Part shown: positions 1 through 10,262 of the stretch, piece by piece
Numbering within the stretch: position 1 is the first letter of the stretch
Layout: the number at the start of each line of letters is the position of its first letter
Assembly (NCBI RefSeq): GCF_024166365.1
Contig: NC_064820.1
Span: 60,675,501 to 60,739,500, forward strand
DNA length: 64,000 nt
DNA from: Elephas maximus indicus
Taxonomy: Eukaryota; Chordata; Mammalia; Proboscidea; Elephantidae
Direction of reading: 5' to 3'
Made by a program: the position numbers and the translations under genes
Notes under the pieces: model-generated
The model's input: the letters and a program-made list of their open reading frames with translations, nothing else
Database searches by the model: none
Told to the model about the DNA's origin: nothing

Positions 1-29
1 CCACAGAGGATCAGTCTTTAACTAGTCCC

Positions 30-103
30 TATACTCTCACCCACTGCCATCGAGTCGATTCCTCAGCAGCAGTGGGTTTTTTTTTTTTTTTTGTATACTC
101 TCA
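30..103. repeat. Minimal fold-back AfroSINE insertion with target duplication
   Basis: About 54 bases made of the SINE 3' end in minus orientation (CCACTGCCATCGAGTCGATT, 41-60) followed by the same end in plus orientation plus a T-run (about 67-92). It is flanked by a 10-bp direct repeat TATACTCTCA at 30-39 and 94-103. The target duplication shows a true insertion event. Confidence 0.7.
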
Positions 104-759
104 GTGGTTCCTGTGCCTTCACCTGACACTCACTAGGTAGCTAAGGCCTTGGTGCCCTGTACCCACCACTAGCCCATAACAGAGTGCTCCCTGGAATAGA
201 ACCCTCTCTCACTCTCAAGAGGCTGGGAATGCTATGTCCAGAGGGATTGACATTACAAGGCCTAGGCCAGCTTTGGATAAGCCCCAGAACTATGGTACAG
301 AAAAGAATAAGAGCAGGGGATAGCTTGAAATGTCCAAAGCAAAGCCCTATTTAACACCAGTAACAGCCTTCACTCCCACGCCAAGAGCAGACATGTTCCC
401 ATTTCAGTTCCTCCTCTGCCACCTGGTTGGTGACCCCCAAGGTGAACTAGGCCTGGGCAGTTCATGTGATCTAGGACAGAGCAATATGCAGCCATCTGAA
501 CATCTGATGGGCCTAGCTCCCCAGTGATAGGGCTGACTGAGAAGAGCGCTAGAAGGCTCACAGGGCCACCGCCCATGTTAAAGAGAAGCATCCAAGGAGC
601 ATACCCCATAACTCCATCCTTCTTACTGTGCTTCATGAAACAGAAAATAAATCCCACCTCCCTTCAAAGAGCTCCATTCACTACGAGGACCAATCCCAGC
701 CCCTTACTAGGGACCTGAGTTCTGAGACTCAAGTGGCCACTGGGCAGCCCTAGGGTGTC
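104..759. other. Unassigned DNA (possible 3' UTR of the minus-strand gene)
   Basis: No repeat, RNA or credible coding region recognised. By position it would be the 3' untranslated or downstream flank of the cystine-knot gene. Confidence 0.3.
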
Positions 760-906
760 TCAAAAGCAGCCGCACTTCTCTATTACAGATGTGTTCATGT
801 GGCGCACACACATCTTGTGTTCATCATCCTGGACCATCAAGAAGAAAAACCTGACCCTGGTGGGACCACAGACCTGGAAGAGCAGGGAGCACTTAGGTGC
901 CTTCCT
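760..906 (-). CDS. Cystine-knot gene exon 3 (end of knot)
   Basis: The acceptor CTTTGTTCCTACAG abuts 906. The 48 codons then run in phase with exon 2 to TGA at 762-760. The segment carries V-C-G-P-T followed 28 residues later by C-G-C, then Phe and stop. In BMP/TGF-beta ligands the CC-x-P-T to C-G-C distance is the same and the protein normally ends one residue after C-x-C. The first Cys of the usual CC pair (interchain disulfide) is Val, as in GDF9-like ligands. An N-T-S sequon precedes the last cysteines. No poly(A) signal was recognised downstream. Confidence 0.62.
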   Translation of the reverse strand, partial: RKAPKCSLLFQVCGPTRVRFFFLMVQDDEHKMCVRHMNTSVIEKCGCF

Positions 907-1249
907 CTGTAGGAACAAAGGACAAGAGGGTGAATGCTGTTATAACCATAGCCCCACACTTACGAGTGTCAGTAGACTTTGCAGGGATAAAAGGGAAAGG
1001 AGAAAAAGTATATAGGGGAGAAGCCCTGGGTCAGGCCTTCTTCAGAGCAATCTTTTGGAAATCGATGTCTGTTGTGGATAAATATGACAAAGGATAAGGT
1101 CACAATGAGGGAAGATGGGGCATACTATTAAATGCATACTACTAGATTACACTAGTGCCACCTTCAGCAGCGTCTTTGGCCAAAGAGGAGACAAGTCCAG
1201 AGAATCGAGTACGTACTGATATCCCAATAACAAAAAACAAACAAAAAAT

Positions 1250-1446
1250 CCGTTGCCCTAGGGTTGATTCCAACTCAAAGCAACCCTATAAGACAGAGAG
1301 TAGAAATGCTCCATAGGGTTTCCAAGGCTGTCATCTTTATGGGAGCAGACTGGTTCCTGCTGCATCTTTCTCCCCCACTGGTAGGTTCAAATTTCCAGCC
1401 TTCGGGTTAGCAGCCAAGCTCTTAACCACTGCACCACCAGGGCTCC
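1250..1446 (-). repeat. AfroSINE (inside intron 2 of cystine-knot gene)
   Basis: Reads from the SINE 3' end (TTGATTCCAACTC, the CCCTATAAGACAGAG core) to the tRNA-like head (TTAACCACTGCACCACCAG, GGCTCC). Near full length. It lies wholly within the proposed 1487-907 intron. Confidence 0.93.
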
Positions 1447-1487
1447 TTACAACCCCAGGAAGGAAAGAACAAGACTTCATGTCATAC

Positions 1488-2161
1488 CTTATAGCACTCG
1501 AAGTTGGACTGACACATTTCACTGTTAATGGCCAGGCAGATCCCCCGACAATAAGGGAAACTGGAAGTCTTGGGTACGATGACACACTCTCCCCAGGCAG
1601 CCCTGTGAAGGTTCACCATGTGATTCTGCAAATGACATAACTTCTCTGCTGAATACTTAAGCTGGTCAGGGTCCATTTCCCAGTGACTGTGTCCCAGAGT
1701 CCCCAGGATCAGCTGCTCCACATTAGGGATAAAGGGCTCCTGCACATATATTTTAAGGCAGGTGAAATAGACCTGGCTGTGCATGAAACGAGGAAACAAC
1801 TAGCAACACTGTATATCGCTTGGCCGTAGTGCCCACACATTCATTCAGGCTTGTGTTAGCAATATCAGTGGACAGGATCTTTTTTTCTTTTATGAGGACG
1901 GGCACCATTTCCATCCAGTAGGTTAGTAAACAGTATGTCTCTAATAACGATCCTCTCTCTAAATGATAGGATGGAAAGATGGTAGGGAAAGAACCCAAAA
2001 GGAATCTTTTGGTGCTCCTTAGAAGGTCCTCAAACTCTAGAACAAGCTCAGTGGCATGTGGAGCAACTGGCACCCAGGCCCATAGCTGATTCTTGAGGGA
2101 ATCCCCAAGAAGGGAGCTGCTTCAAAATGGAGAAGCCAATAGTTGTACAGGAACTGGGAGC
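1488..2161 (-). pseudogene. Cystine-knot gene exon 2 (pro-region and first half of knot), frameshifted
   Basis: The acceptor is a strong pyrimidine tract ending TATATAG at 2162. The exon starts in the frame of exon 1, but that frame closes at 2037. The adjacent frame is open from about 2117 to 1753 with protein-like content, and the original frame resumes by about 1799 and runs to 1488. The last part encodes C-x13-W-x2-C-V-I-V-P-x6-Y-C-R-G-I-C (first Cys near 1637, Trp near 1594, C-x-G-x-C at 1550-1536). This is the spacing of the TGF-beta/BMP mature domain. The usual second Trp is replaced by Cys. Three extra cysteines follow. The donor is AAG|GTATGA. Net length is divisible by three. Confidence 0.62.
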
Positions 2162-2791
2162 CTATATAGAAGGAGAGAGGAAGCTCTAGGTAGCTGAGAT
2201 CACAGAAAGTTCCATAAAGTAAGCTCAAAACACTCCTCTCTTTCAACTCCTTAATCTCCCCTTACAGGATAGAGCAATGGCTTAGTCAACAGAGCTCATT
2301 TATACCAACATATGAAGCCAGCTCTTGATTTCACAACAGGCAGGACTGGACTGAGCTTCCTCTAATTCCATCATCTACCACTGGTACTGAGAGAACGACA
2401 GCTCTGCCCAGGACTGAGAACAATCTCAGTGCTCATGACCTAGGATAAGCTACTTGCCCAGCCATGTCTCCTGACACAACTGTAGTTGCCCAAGCTATCA
2501 GTTTTACATGACACTTTAGAACCTCCTTGCACACAATACGTTAAGGTCATTAGCCACAAAGCTTAAGAACAACTCACCAATTAGACCAGCAGGGCTGAGA
2601 CCAGGAAACAGATGCCTCTTGTGCTGGACCAACTAAGGAGCATTCCTGCCCCTAACTCTTGTTCTACTTTCAAGAGGCCCCTAATACCTGTGTTCATTTA
2701 CATCCCAGTCCCTCACCAGCTCCACAAAATACTACCAGGCTGCTTCTGGGACATTCGTTCACTGGGGGATACCAGAGCTTTAGATAGTTAC

Positions 2792-2972
2792 CTTTGGATG
2801 TGAGAGTAAAGCCACGTTGCCTGGCAGAAAAGATCTCATTCACATGGGAAGACAGACTTTGGCTGGGACAGTCCAATGGCTCTACCCAGCTAAAATGCGT
2901 GCACCAAAGACATAGAGCCAACAGTTCAGGAATAAACCAAAAGCTGCTCCTCCTACTGCCACCATCCTCCAT
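2792..2972 (-). CDS. Cystine-knot gene exon 1 (signal peptide)
   Basis: The ATG at 2972 has A at -3 and G at +4 (strong Kozak context). The 60 codons begin with a short n-region containing an Arg-Arg pair (residues 7-8). A hydrophobic core rich in Leu, Trp and Phe follows at about residues 11-29, as in a secretory signal peptide. The exon ends AAAG followed by GTAACT, a plausible donor, leaving one base of a split Gly codon. That phase matches the acceptor at 2161. An in-frame ATG at 3005 would add 11 residues but lies too close to the TATA-like box. Confidence 0.55.
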
Positions 2973-3011
2973 AGTGCCTGCTCTCAGATGCTGAGCTTCC
3001 TCCATTACTGC

Positions 3012-3020
3012 CTTTAAATA
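3012..3020 (-). promoter_or_regulatory. TATA-like box of the cystine-knot gene
   Basis: On the minus strand TATTTAAAG lies about 40 bases upstream of the ATG at 2972. It would place initiation near 2990-2985, giving a very short 5' UTR that skips an in-frame upstream ATG at 3005. Motif and spacing are seen; promoter function is inferred. Confidence 0.45.
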
Positions 3021-3242
3021 CCCATCTGCCCAGGTGTAAGCCCTACTCTAATCCCAGTAGCTTGGGACTGATGGTGAATCCAATATAAACTAAATTCAGA
3101 TGAGTGAATCCCCACTCACAGCATTCCAGGACAACTTCAATACCTACCCTTGCTTATGAGGGAAGTGCAAGAAGTAATAATACAGAATGTTTCTTAAACT
3201 TAGCCCCAAAAGCACAATTACAGTAATTAGTAGATGTTGTTG

Positions 3243-3386
3243 TTGTGTGCCGTCGATTCGAAATTATAGTGACCCCATAGGACAGAGTAGAACTGCCCAT
3301 AGGGTTTCTAAGGAAACCTGGTAGATTCAAACTGCCAGCCTTTTGGTTAGCAGCCAAGCTCTTAACCACTTCGCCTCCAGAGCTCC
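3243..3386 (-). repeat. AfroSINE
   Basis: Minus-strand SINE with the CCCCATAGGACAGAGTAG core and a complete tRNA-like head ending AGCTCC; the middle linker is shortened. Confidence 0.92.
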
Positions 3387-3623
3387 TAATGTGTAGACAG
3401 ATGAAAGGTGTGTACTGATAGATTATGCTAGTCCAAATGCTAGCAACAAGGACAGATATGAACAGTTTATAAGTCACATACACTGTATTTAACCCAACTT
3501 TGTATCCTCCAGAGCAGTGGTTCTTAAACTTGACCAAATATCAGAATCACCTAGACGGATTGTTAACACATAGATAGCTAGGCCCCCACTACTAGAGTTT
3601 CTGATTCAGTAGGTCTTTACCCA

Positions 3624-3757
3624 AACCCACTGCCATTGAGTCGATTCTGAATCACAGCAATCCTATAGGACAGAGTATAACTGCCTCATAGGGTTTCCAA
3701 GGCTGTAACTTTTTATGGGAGCAGACTGCTACATCTTTCTTCCACTGATAGATCTTA
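3624..3757 (-). repeat. AfroSINE, 5'-truncated, inside MER5A
   Basis: Minus SINE from CCACTGCCATTGAGTCGATT through the CTTCCACTG linker. The tRNA-like head is missing. Confidence 0.9.
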
Positions 3758-3763
3758 CAAAAA

Positions 3764-3897
3764 AACCCAAATCCATTGAGACAATCCCAGCTCATAAAGA
3801 CCCTATAGGATAGATTAGAGCTGCCCCATAGGGTTTCCAAGGCTGTCAACCTTTACGGGAATAGACTGCCACATCCTTCTCCCACTGGCAGGCCTTA
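3764..3897 (-). repeat. AfroSINE, second truncated copy in tandem
   Basis: A second minus-strand SINE of almost the same length, truncated at the same linker position as its neighbour, directly following it. Confidence 0.9.
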
Positions 3898-4544
3898 GGT
3901 GGGATCTAATTTGCTTCTCTAACAAGTTCCCAGGTAATACTGATGCTGCTGATCCTGGAGCCACACTTTGAGAACCAGTATTCCACAGTATGACCGGTAA
4001 GCAAAAGATGCTCAGGAAGTGTATGTTGGTTCATTGATAGTAAGCTATTCATATCTGCTGTATTTTGCAGCTCTAGAATTCTTTTTTTAATTCTTTCTTT
4101 TCTAGAGGAGAGAAATTTACTAAACCTAGAAGTTATCAAAGGAAGTACCATGTAAGGAAAGTAACTAGTATTTGGACCTCATTCTCCTAACATTCTTTTG
4201 TTTCATTCAGGGAAAAGGAAAAACTTGCATCTTAAAAAAAAAACAAACATAACAAAGACACAAGAAGCCAATGCAATGTTCTTCACCCTTGTGAACATTT
4301 ACAGGTGATTATTATGAGCATATTATATACATATTCATAAAAAATAGTCTGCCAATTAAACACGCAAGGAGAAGCTTACCTCATTAACAAATTAGCCAAC
4401 ATTTCACGACATTTGCTTTTCTTAAAGGACCAAGTCACATTGACACACACAACCAAAAAAACAGAAACTTGAGGTTTATTTGTTGTCATTAAAAAACTGC
4501 AGAGCGTGTGTCCCAAATTAGGAAAATAATTATATTAAAATAAC

Positions 4545-4715
4545 GATAATCAGTACATTGCCTCTACAGGAATGCCGCACCAAGCTTCACTAATGAATTC
4601 ACACAGAATCTTACGAGGCAGGCGTAATTATCCTTGTTTTGTAGATGGAGAAACTGAGGAAGAGGAGGGTAATGACTTGGCCAAGGTGGGGCATGAGTCA
4701 GTTCAAAATGCAGAG
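4545..4715 (-). repeat. MIR
   Basis: Degenerate mammal-wide MIR on the minus strand, recognised by TTTTGTAGATGGAGAAACTGAGG and the flanking spacing. Confidence 0.7.
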
Positions 4716-5436
4716 TGACTCATGTATTAAGACAATCACTTTGGATGTTTGGCTCTTAAAAAAATCAAGAAACATAAAGTTAAACCAATGGAAAAAATAA
4801 CTCAGCTTAGAAAAGCTAGCTTTTTTTAAAAAGGAGTAGGTATTTTTTCAAACTGAAAACAGAATCTCAAAAGCTAATCATTTATGTACTCCCAGGGTTC
4901 CTGCTAGTTACATTCACCTGCTCTGTGTTATCTTTCTAGTCAATAAGGGGTTGATGATAATTCTCTTTATAGCTTGTATTTTTTTGCTTTTTAATGAGCG
5001 GGTTTGTATGGAACCCCAGTTAATATGTAGTGAGCTTATGGAATTGCAAACAAACATGACATTCTTTTTGTTTACACAAATGAATCTTCAAATTCTCAGC
5101 AAAGGCCTTCCCTAAATGGCTTCAAAAGCTGTATGGAGTGTGAATGTGTTAAGTAAAATCCTTCATGAATTTGTAAATTGTTTTAAATAAAGACCTTCAG
5201 TAACAATCTTGCATGAGAATCTTGTTTTACCAATTTGTAGCTAAGCAGCTGTTATTTTGTTAGCATCTTCAGCTTCTTTTACACAAGAAAATCTGAAAAT
5301 GAATCACGTAGACAGGAAACACCAGATTGCTTTATGGTAAATGTTTTTGTATAGTTGTCTCATGAGACTTAAGGTTTCAGAAAACTAAATACCAAAAAAG
5401 ATCACCCATTAATCATCACACTGGAGAACATGCTGG
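4716..5436. other. AT-rich single-copy-looking DNA
   Basis: No repeat family or coding region recognised. Confidence 0.4.
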
Positions 5437-5610
5437 CCAATACCCATGGCTGTAGAGTCAATTCCCATTCATAGTGATCCTGTAGGACAGAGTAGAGCTG
5501 CCCCATGGGGTTTCCAAGGTTGTAATCTTTTTGTCCCTCAGAGCTGCTGGTGGGTTCGAACCTTCGACCCTTCATTTAGCAGCCAAGTTCTTAACCACTG
5601 TGCCATCAGG
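5437..5610 (-). repeat. AfroSINE
   Basis: Near full-length minus copy; core TCCTGTAGGACAGAGTAGAG, head TTAACCACTGTGCCATCAGG. Confidence 0.93.
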
Positions 5611-5705
5611 CTTCAAAGGCCTATGATGGTTCAATTTATATTCCAAGGGATTATGTATTTCATCTGTTACCACCATGCTGTAGCTGAGTGTGTGATGAGC
5701 ATAAG

Positions 5706-5912
5706 GTGGTGGTGGTTGCATGCCATTGAGTCGATTCCAATTCATAGTGACCCTATATGACAGAGTAGAACTGCCCCATAGGGTTTCCTAGCCTATAATC
5801 TTTACAGGAGCAGATCACCAGATCTTTTCACCCACAGAGCAGCTGGTAGGTTTGAAACACTGACCTTTTTGTTAGCAGCCAAGCACTTTAACCATTGTAC
5901 TACCAGGACTCC
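5706..5912 (-). repeat. AfroSINE
   Basis: Full-length minus copy ending CTACCAGGACTCC, about 95 bases after the previous copy. Confidence 0.94.
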
Positions 5913-5944
5913 TTGATAAGCATACAGGATAGCAAAATATAAAC

Positions 5945-7662
5945 CAACTTCTGTGAGGCCTTGCAAAGCCTAGCAAATCTGATCTCTAAAATCTACACAA
6001 CACTGCAAAAACTCAACTACAAAAAGACAAATAACCCTATTAAAAAATAGGCAAAAGATATGAATAGACACTTCACTAAAGAAGACATTCAGGCAGCTAA
6101 CAGATACATGAGGAAATGTTCACTATCATTAGCCATTAGAGAAATGCAGATCAAAACTACAATGAGATTTCATCTCACTCCAACGAGGCTGGCATTAATC
6201 CAAAAAACACAAAAGAATAAATGTTGGAGAGTTTGTAGAGAGATTGGAACACCTCTACACTGCTGGTGGGAATGTCAAATGGTACAACCACTTTGGAAAT
6301 CGATTTGGCGCTTCCTTAAAAAGCTAGAAATAGAACTACCATATGATCCAGTAATCCCACTCCTGGGAATATATCCTAGAGAAAAAAGAGCCTTTACAAG
6401 AACAGATATATGCACACCCATGTTTATTGGAGCACTGTTTACAATAGCAAAAAGATGGAAACAACCAAGGTGCCATCAATGAATGAATGGATAAATAACT
6501 TATGATATATTCAGACAATGGAATACTACGCATCGATAAAGAACAGTGAGGAATCTGTGAAACATTTCATAACATGGAGGAACCTGGAAGGCATTATGCT
6601 GAGTGAAATTAGTTGCAAAAGGACAAATATTATATAAGGCCACTATTGTAAGAACTTGAGAAATAGTTTAAACTGAGAAGAAAACATTCTTTTGTGGTTA
6701 CAAGAGGAGGGAGGGAGAGAGGGTGGGAGAGGGGTATTCACTAATTAGATGGTAGATAAGAACTATTTTATGTGAAGGGAAAGACAACACACAATACAGG
6801 CGAGGTCAGCACAGCTGGACTAAACCAAAAGCAAAGAAGTTTCCTGAATAAACTGAATGCTTCGAAGGCCAGTGTAGCAGGGGCAGGAATTAGGGACTGT
6901 GATTTCAGGGGACATCTAAGTCAATTGCCATAATAAAATCTATTAAGAAAACATTCTGCATCCCACTTTGAAGAGTGGCATCTGGGGTCTTAAATGCTAG
7001 CAAGCAGCCATCTAAGATGCATCAATTGGTCTCAACCCACCCGGATCAAAGAAGAATGAAGAACACCAAGGACACGAGGTGATTACAAGCCCAAGAGACA
7101 GAAAGGGCTACATGAACCAGAGACTACATCATCCTGAGACCAGAAGAACTAGATGGTGCCTGGCTACAACCGATGACTCACCTGCAAGGGAACACAACAG
7201 AGAACCCCTGAGGGAGCAGAAGAGCATGGGGATGCAGACCCCAAATTCTCATAAAAAGACCAGACTTAACGGTCCTGACAGACTGGAAGGACCCCAGTGG
7301 TCATGGCCCCCAGACCTTGTGTTGCCCCAGGTCAGAAACCATTCCCGAAGCCAACTCTTCAGACATGGATTAGACTGGACAATGGGTTGGAGAGGGATGC
7401 TGGTGAGGAGTGAGCTTCTTGAATCAGGTGGACGCTTGAGACTATGTTGTCATCTCCTGCCTGGAGGGGAGATGAGAGGGTGGAGGAGGTTAGAAGCTGG
7501 TGAAATGGACATGAAATGAGAGAGTGGAGGGAGAGAGCGGGCTGTCTCATTAGGGGGAGAGTAATTGGGAGTGTGTTGCAAGGTGCATATGGGTTTTTGT
7601 GTGAGAGACTGACTTGACTTGTAAACTTTCACTTAAAGCACGATAAAAATTATTTAAAAAAT
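5945..7662 (+). mobile_element. LINE-1, 5'-truncated (end of ORF2 plus 3' UTR)
   Basis: The 3' end of L1 ORF2 is readable at 6060-6482. It contains the C-terminal Cys-rich region ([18 protein letters not shown]) and the segment around [21 protein letters not shown] 3' UTR follows, with purine-rich tracts and a lineage-typical block from about 6956, ending in an A-rich tail near 7640-7662. About 1.7 kb remains of an element that would be over 6 kb. The ORF is a remnant and encodes no complete protein. Confidence 0.93.
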
Positions 7663-8312
7663 GAACACAAAACTTAAAGATCTGGAAAATTCTGTTGTAC
7701 AAACCAAGGACACATGTCCTGGAATTTTCACCAAGGACATGACTGCACAATCTTTTGTTAAAGAGATTAAGCATGTAACTGATGGTTATAGCCAACTACC
7801 ACAGCAGAAAACCGAACAGCTTAGATGGAAAGAAACAGAGAATGAATGAAAGAGCGCTGACTGCCTCTTGGAATTCTATAAGCAGGAAACAGGCCAAAGG
7901 GGCTGCATCTCTTGTCCTCCAAGAAAGGAAAAGGAGCATCCCTGTAGTAGTTCAGAGATCAGCAGAACTGTTGGAAGGAGCACAGAAAGGAGGGCCTTTC
8001 AAAGGATGGGGCCATGGCCTACTGGATCTCAAAGTGTGGGGCCATAGCCTCCTAGGGTTCAAACAGTCAGATCTTCACCAACTTGATTCTGGGGTGTGGG
8101 GATGCCATTAAGATTTGGATGGGGTCACCACCCAAAGCTGAGGGGACAGAGCTCCATGCCCAAGAGGCAGAAGAATGAGGCCTGCCGGGGCTGAGGGGTT
8201 GGGGCTACCACTCAGATGGACCAGGAGAATGGGGCCACCCAAAGCCAAGGGACCAAAGTTGCCATTCCAGTGGGCCTGGAAGGTAGAGCTGAAGTGCAGG
8301 GCCAAGGGGCCT
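7663..8312 (+). mobile_element. MaLR-type LTR retrotransposon internal region (left part)
   Basis: GC-rich, GGGGCC-containing internal sequence of the THE1/MST kind. Small fragments of an open frame remain at 7661-8111. It continues across the nested LTR at 8313-8833 into 8836-9284. An old genomic copy with no intact gene. Confidence 0.6.
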
Positions 8313-8833
8313 TCTTTTAGTCATCCAGTGCTGCTGTAACAGAAATACCACAAATGGATAGCTTTAACAAACAGAAGTTTATTCTCTCACAGTCTAGTAG
8401 GCTACAAGTCCAAATTTAGGGCATCAGCTCCAGGGGAAGGGTTTTCCTGTCAGCTCTGGAGGAAGGTCCTTGTCATCAATCTTCCCCTGGACTAGGAGCT
8501 TCTCAGTGCAGGAACCCTGAGTCCAAAGGACTCACTCTGCTTCTGGCACTGCTTTAGTGGTGGTATGAGGTCCCCCTGTCTCTCTGCTCAGTTCTCCCTT
8601 TTACATCTCAAAAGAGATTGGCTCAAAACACAATTCAATCTTGTAGATTGAGTCCTGTCTCATTAACATAACTGCTGCCTATTCCATCTCATTAACATCA
8701 TAGAGGTAGGATTTACAACACATAGGAAAAGCACATCAGATGACAAAATGGTGGACAATCACACAATACTGGGAATAATGGCCTAGTCGAATTGACACAC
8801 CTATTTTGGGGGGACAAAATTCAATCCATGACA
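8313..8833 (-). mobile_element. Solo MaLR-type LTR in opposite orientation, nested
   Basis: On the minus strand it begins TGTCATGGATTGAATTTTG, as MaLR LTRs do. It ends in the TTCTGTTTGTTAAAGC...GCACTGGATGACTAA block. It interrupts the plus-strand MaLR internal sequence. Confidence 0.75.
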
Positions 8834-8835
8834 GG

Positions 8836-9284
8836 ACTCTACCGAGAATCCAGAGGGCATAGGCAATACCCAGAGTCTGGAGGGCAGGGCAATTGCCCAG
8901 ATGGCCTCAGAGAAGAGAGGATTATTTTCAAGCCTTGAGAGCTAATGTAATTTGTTCTGCTGGGTTTTGGAATTGATTGGTATCTGTTATTCCTTCTTTC
9001 CCTCCAATTTCTCCCATTTGTAATGGAAATGTCTACTTCTGCCCATTCCATCATTGTGCTTTAGAAACAGATAACTTTTATTCTAGATTTCACGGGTTCA
9101 CAAATGAATAGGAGTTTTGTCCCAGGATGAAGTACACCTGAAGTCTCAACCATATTTGATTTAGATGATTCAAAAGATAAGATTTTGGACTTGAAGTTGT
9201 TTTAAGACATTTGGGATGATGTGATGGGATGAATGTGTTTTGTATGTGGCAAGAACGTGAATTTGGAGAACGGGTAGAATATTA
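8836..9284 (+). mobile_element. MaLR internal region, right part
   Basis: Matches the 3' internal segment of MaLR elements: GCTGGGTTTTGGAATTG, CCAATTTCTCCCATTTG, TTTCACGGGTTCAC, ending where the LTR begins. Confidence 0.7.
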
Positions 9285-9695
9285 CGTATTGAAATATGTT
9301 CCCCTAAAATGTGTGTTGTAAATCCTAGCCTCTATGCTTGTGGTTGTAATTCCATTTGGGAATGGGTTGTCTTTGTTATGTTAATAAGGAAGGATTAGTG
9401 TAGGGTGTATCCTGAGTCAATTTCTCTTGAGATATAAAGGAGATCAAAAAAGCTAGCAGAGCAGAGATAGGGGAAGAGAGATGCCAAGCCACATGAAGAC
9501 TGCCCAGGAGCAGAAGCTCAGAAAAAATAAGGACTTTTCTCCAGAGCTGACAAAGAGAGAAAGGCTTCCTCTAGAGCCTGCACCCTGAACTCAAACTTCT
9601 AGCCTCCTAAACTGTGAGGACATAAATTTCTGTTTGTTAAAGCCCCCCACTTATGCTATTTCTGTTATAGCAGCATTAGATAGCTAAGACAGAAT
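9285..9695 (+). mobile_element. MaLR-type 3' LTR
   Basis: Begins with the ...TATGTTCCCCTAAAATG region and ends CTCCTAAACTGTGAGGACATAAATTTCTG...CTAAGACA, the classic MLT1/MST end. It is the 3' LTR of the element whose internal part lies to the left. Confidence 0.8.
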
Positions 9696-9719
9696 GTTAA
9701 GTCCATTTTGAAAAACAGG

Positions 9720-9960
9720 AGTGATAATTATAACTAGCATTTACATAGTATATGTAAATACTGCTAAATATTGGTAGGTACTACTATTCCAGTGCTTTAC
9801 ACATATTAACTTGTTTGATCTTAGTAACAGCCTTATGCAATAGGCATAATTATTATCCTCATTTCACAGATGATGGAATTGAGGCACAGACTGGTTATCT
9901 AGCTTGTCCAGAGCCACAAATAGCAGGGGAGGAATTTGAATCCAAGAAGTCTTGAGCTAG
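9720..9960 (-). repeat. MIR
   Basis: Minus-strand MIR: CTTTACACATATTAAC, CCTCATTTCACAGATGATGG and the GAGGCACAGA core are visible. Confidence 0.85.
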
Positions 9961-10124
9961 ACTCTAGCTAATGAGAAACTCTGAAAGCCTGGAAAGTTAT
10001 TATCATACTAACTAGTAAGAAATTAGGGCTCCTATATGTTTTTTTATATGTTAGCTTCCATAACATCTGCGTGATGGCATGAATCCTACCATATTTTAAT
10101 CATTGCTTTGAATGTTTCTCTCCT

Positions 10125-10262
10125 CACTAGAAAGAAAACTCTTTGAGTGTGGGGACTATTTTTGTATTTGTATCTCAGCATTTGAAACAGTGCCTAGTAC
10201 TTAGAAAGCACTTGGTAGGCACTTGTTGAATGGATGATTGAATGAAAGAATGAGAGAAAATT
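10125..10262 (+). repeat. L2-type 3' end
   Basis: AACTCTTTGAGTGTGGGGAC...CAGTGCCTAGTACTTAGAAAGC...TTGTTGAATGGATGA resembles the common L2 3' terminus. Confidence 0.6.

Larger units (their letters stand above)
760..2972 (-). pseudogene. Three-exon TGF-beta-superfamily-like ligand gene, probably decayed
   Basis: I do not recognise this gene by name. Three exons read on the minus strand (2972-2792, 2161-1488, 906-760) with GT-AG introns of matching phase (phase 1, then phase 0). Together they would encode about 333 residues: a signal peptide, a long pro-region and a C-terminal cystine knot. The total exon length is a multiple of three, but exon 2 must change frame twice (about -1 near 2,100-2,040 and +1 near 1,800), so this copy is probably non-functional unless these are sequence errors. 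Intron 2 contains an AfroSINE, and introns are present, so it is not a processed copy. Two NTS glycosylation sequons are visible. No RxxR furin site is obvious just before the knot. The family assignment rests on spacing, not on a database hit. Confidence 0.66.
3515..3979 (+). mobile_element. MER5A-like hAT element, split by two SINEs
   Basis: The left part (3515-3616) begins CAGTGGTTCTTAAACTT and runs through TTTCTGATTCAGTAGGTC. The right part (3898-3979) continues with CTAACAAGTTCCCAGGTAAT and ends TTTGAGAACCAG. These are the two halves of a MER5-type non-autonomous hAT element. The gap is filled by two AfroSINE copies, which are therefore younger. Confidence 0.85.

Noticed and set aside
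6060..6482. 140-codon frame as a possible gene
   Set aside because: It is the C-terminal end of L1 ORF2 in a 5'-truncated element.
7079..7519. 146-codon frame, with a similar pair at 39984-40464
   Set aside because: Both lie in the same L1 3' UTR block present in two elements; repeated non-coding sequence, not a gene family.
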